DNA of 12,998 nt from Thermococcus sp. (lineage in GTDB: Archaea; Methanobacteriota_B; Thermococci; Thermococcales; Thermococcaceae). Below are positions 12,895 through 12,998 of this stretch, in pieces; the first letter of the stretch is position 1; each line of letters starts with the position of its first letter. The notes beneath the pieces are model-generated. The model was not told the DNA's origin. It worked only from the letters and a program-made list of their open reading frames with translations, and searched no databases. The translations under genes were made by a program, and so were the position numbers. The stretch spans positions 1 to 12,998 of the forward strand of contig NZ_JAMONU010000071.1 in the NCBI RefSeq assembly GCF_027066465.1, given 5' to 3'.

Positions 12895-12998
12895 GCTTAT
12901 GGTTTATCTTTTCAATTATTTCTTAGTACTCTCTGCGACGTTCAGTTATCAAACAACCATCAAAGAAGCTAATGGTTGATTAATAACCGGATTTAACT
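12895..12998. other. Gene-free element DNA after int(C)
   Basis: T-rich stretches directly after the stop (TTTATCTTTTCAATTATTTCTT, about 12903-12924) are a probable terminator for the integrase. An inverted repeat, CAACCAT (12954-12960) and ATGGTTG (12972-12978), lies further on. It may be an operator for the next gene, which starts outside the window. No gene is visible here. Confidence 0.4.

Overview
The window comes from a hyperthermophilic euryarchaeon of the Thermococcales, most probably a Thermococcus. Three things point there: the gene order radA / oriC / cdc6-orc1 / DNA polymerase D small subunit / large subunit; protein sequences very close to the remembered Pyrococcus versions; and origin recognition boxes of the TTCCAGTGGAAA type. 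There is no intein in DP2, and DP1 carries a long acidic linker, which fits Thermococcus better than Pyrococcus. Species cannot be decided from the sequence.

Layout. Positions 1-634 (minus) hold the 5' two thirds of radA; its 3' end lies outside the window. Positions 635-1542 are a gene-free replication origin with two long ORBs in opposite orientation (about 981-1007 and 1263-1290), several shorter ORB-like boxes, AT-rich stretches and archaeal promoter signals. A 200-codon gene of a YbjN-like fold (1543-2145) follows, then a 258-bp promoter-bearing gap. Next is a tight operon of cdc6/orc1 (2404-3654), polD small subunit (3654-5825) and polD large subunit (5826-9695), with gaps of -1 and 0 bases. 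A 228-codon zinc-ribbon gene (9727-10413) has its own, apparently leaderless, promoter.

From about 10420 the DNA changes character. A visibly AT-richer gene for an eight-helix membrane protein (10439-11212) is followed by about 590 bp of non-coding, hairpin-rich DNA. This ends at a 44-base copy of the 3' half of a tRNA-Gln gene (11808-11851, minus sense). That copy is the attachment site of an integrated element, and it is read in frame into the large C-terminal part of an SSV1-type tyrosine integrase (11794-12894). By the geometry of this integrase class the element extends to the right beyond the window. The complete tRNA-Gln gene and the small int(N) fragment should lie at its far end.

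How the genes work together. Orc1/Cdc6 binds the ORBs to mark and open the origin; PolD (DP1 plus DP2) is the replicative polymerase/exonuclease and binds PCNA through its C-terminal peptide; RadA repairs and restarts broken forks. ORB-like sequences also lie on the translation start of the YbjN-like gene, on the ribosome binding site of cdc6, inside radA and repeatedly inside the DP1 linker, so Orc1 binding may extend well beyond the non-coding origin. I did not find a convincing new defence or mobile system. The least explained parts are the DP1-linker box cluster, the hairpin-rich region next to the attachment site, and the membrane protein beside it.
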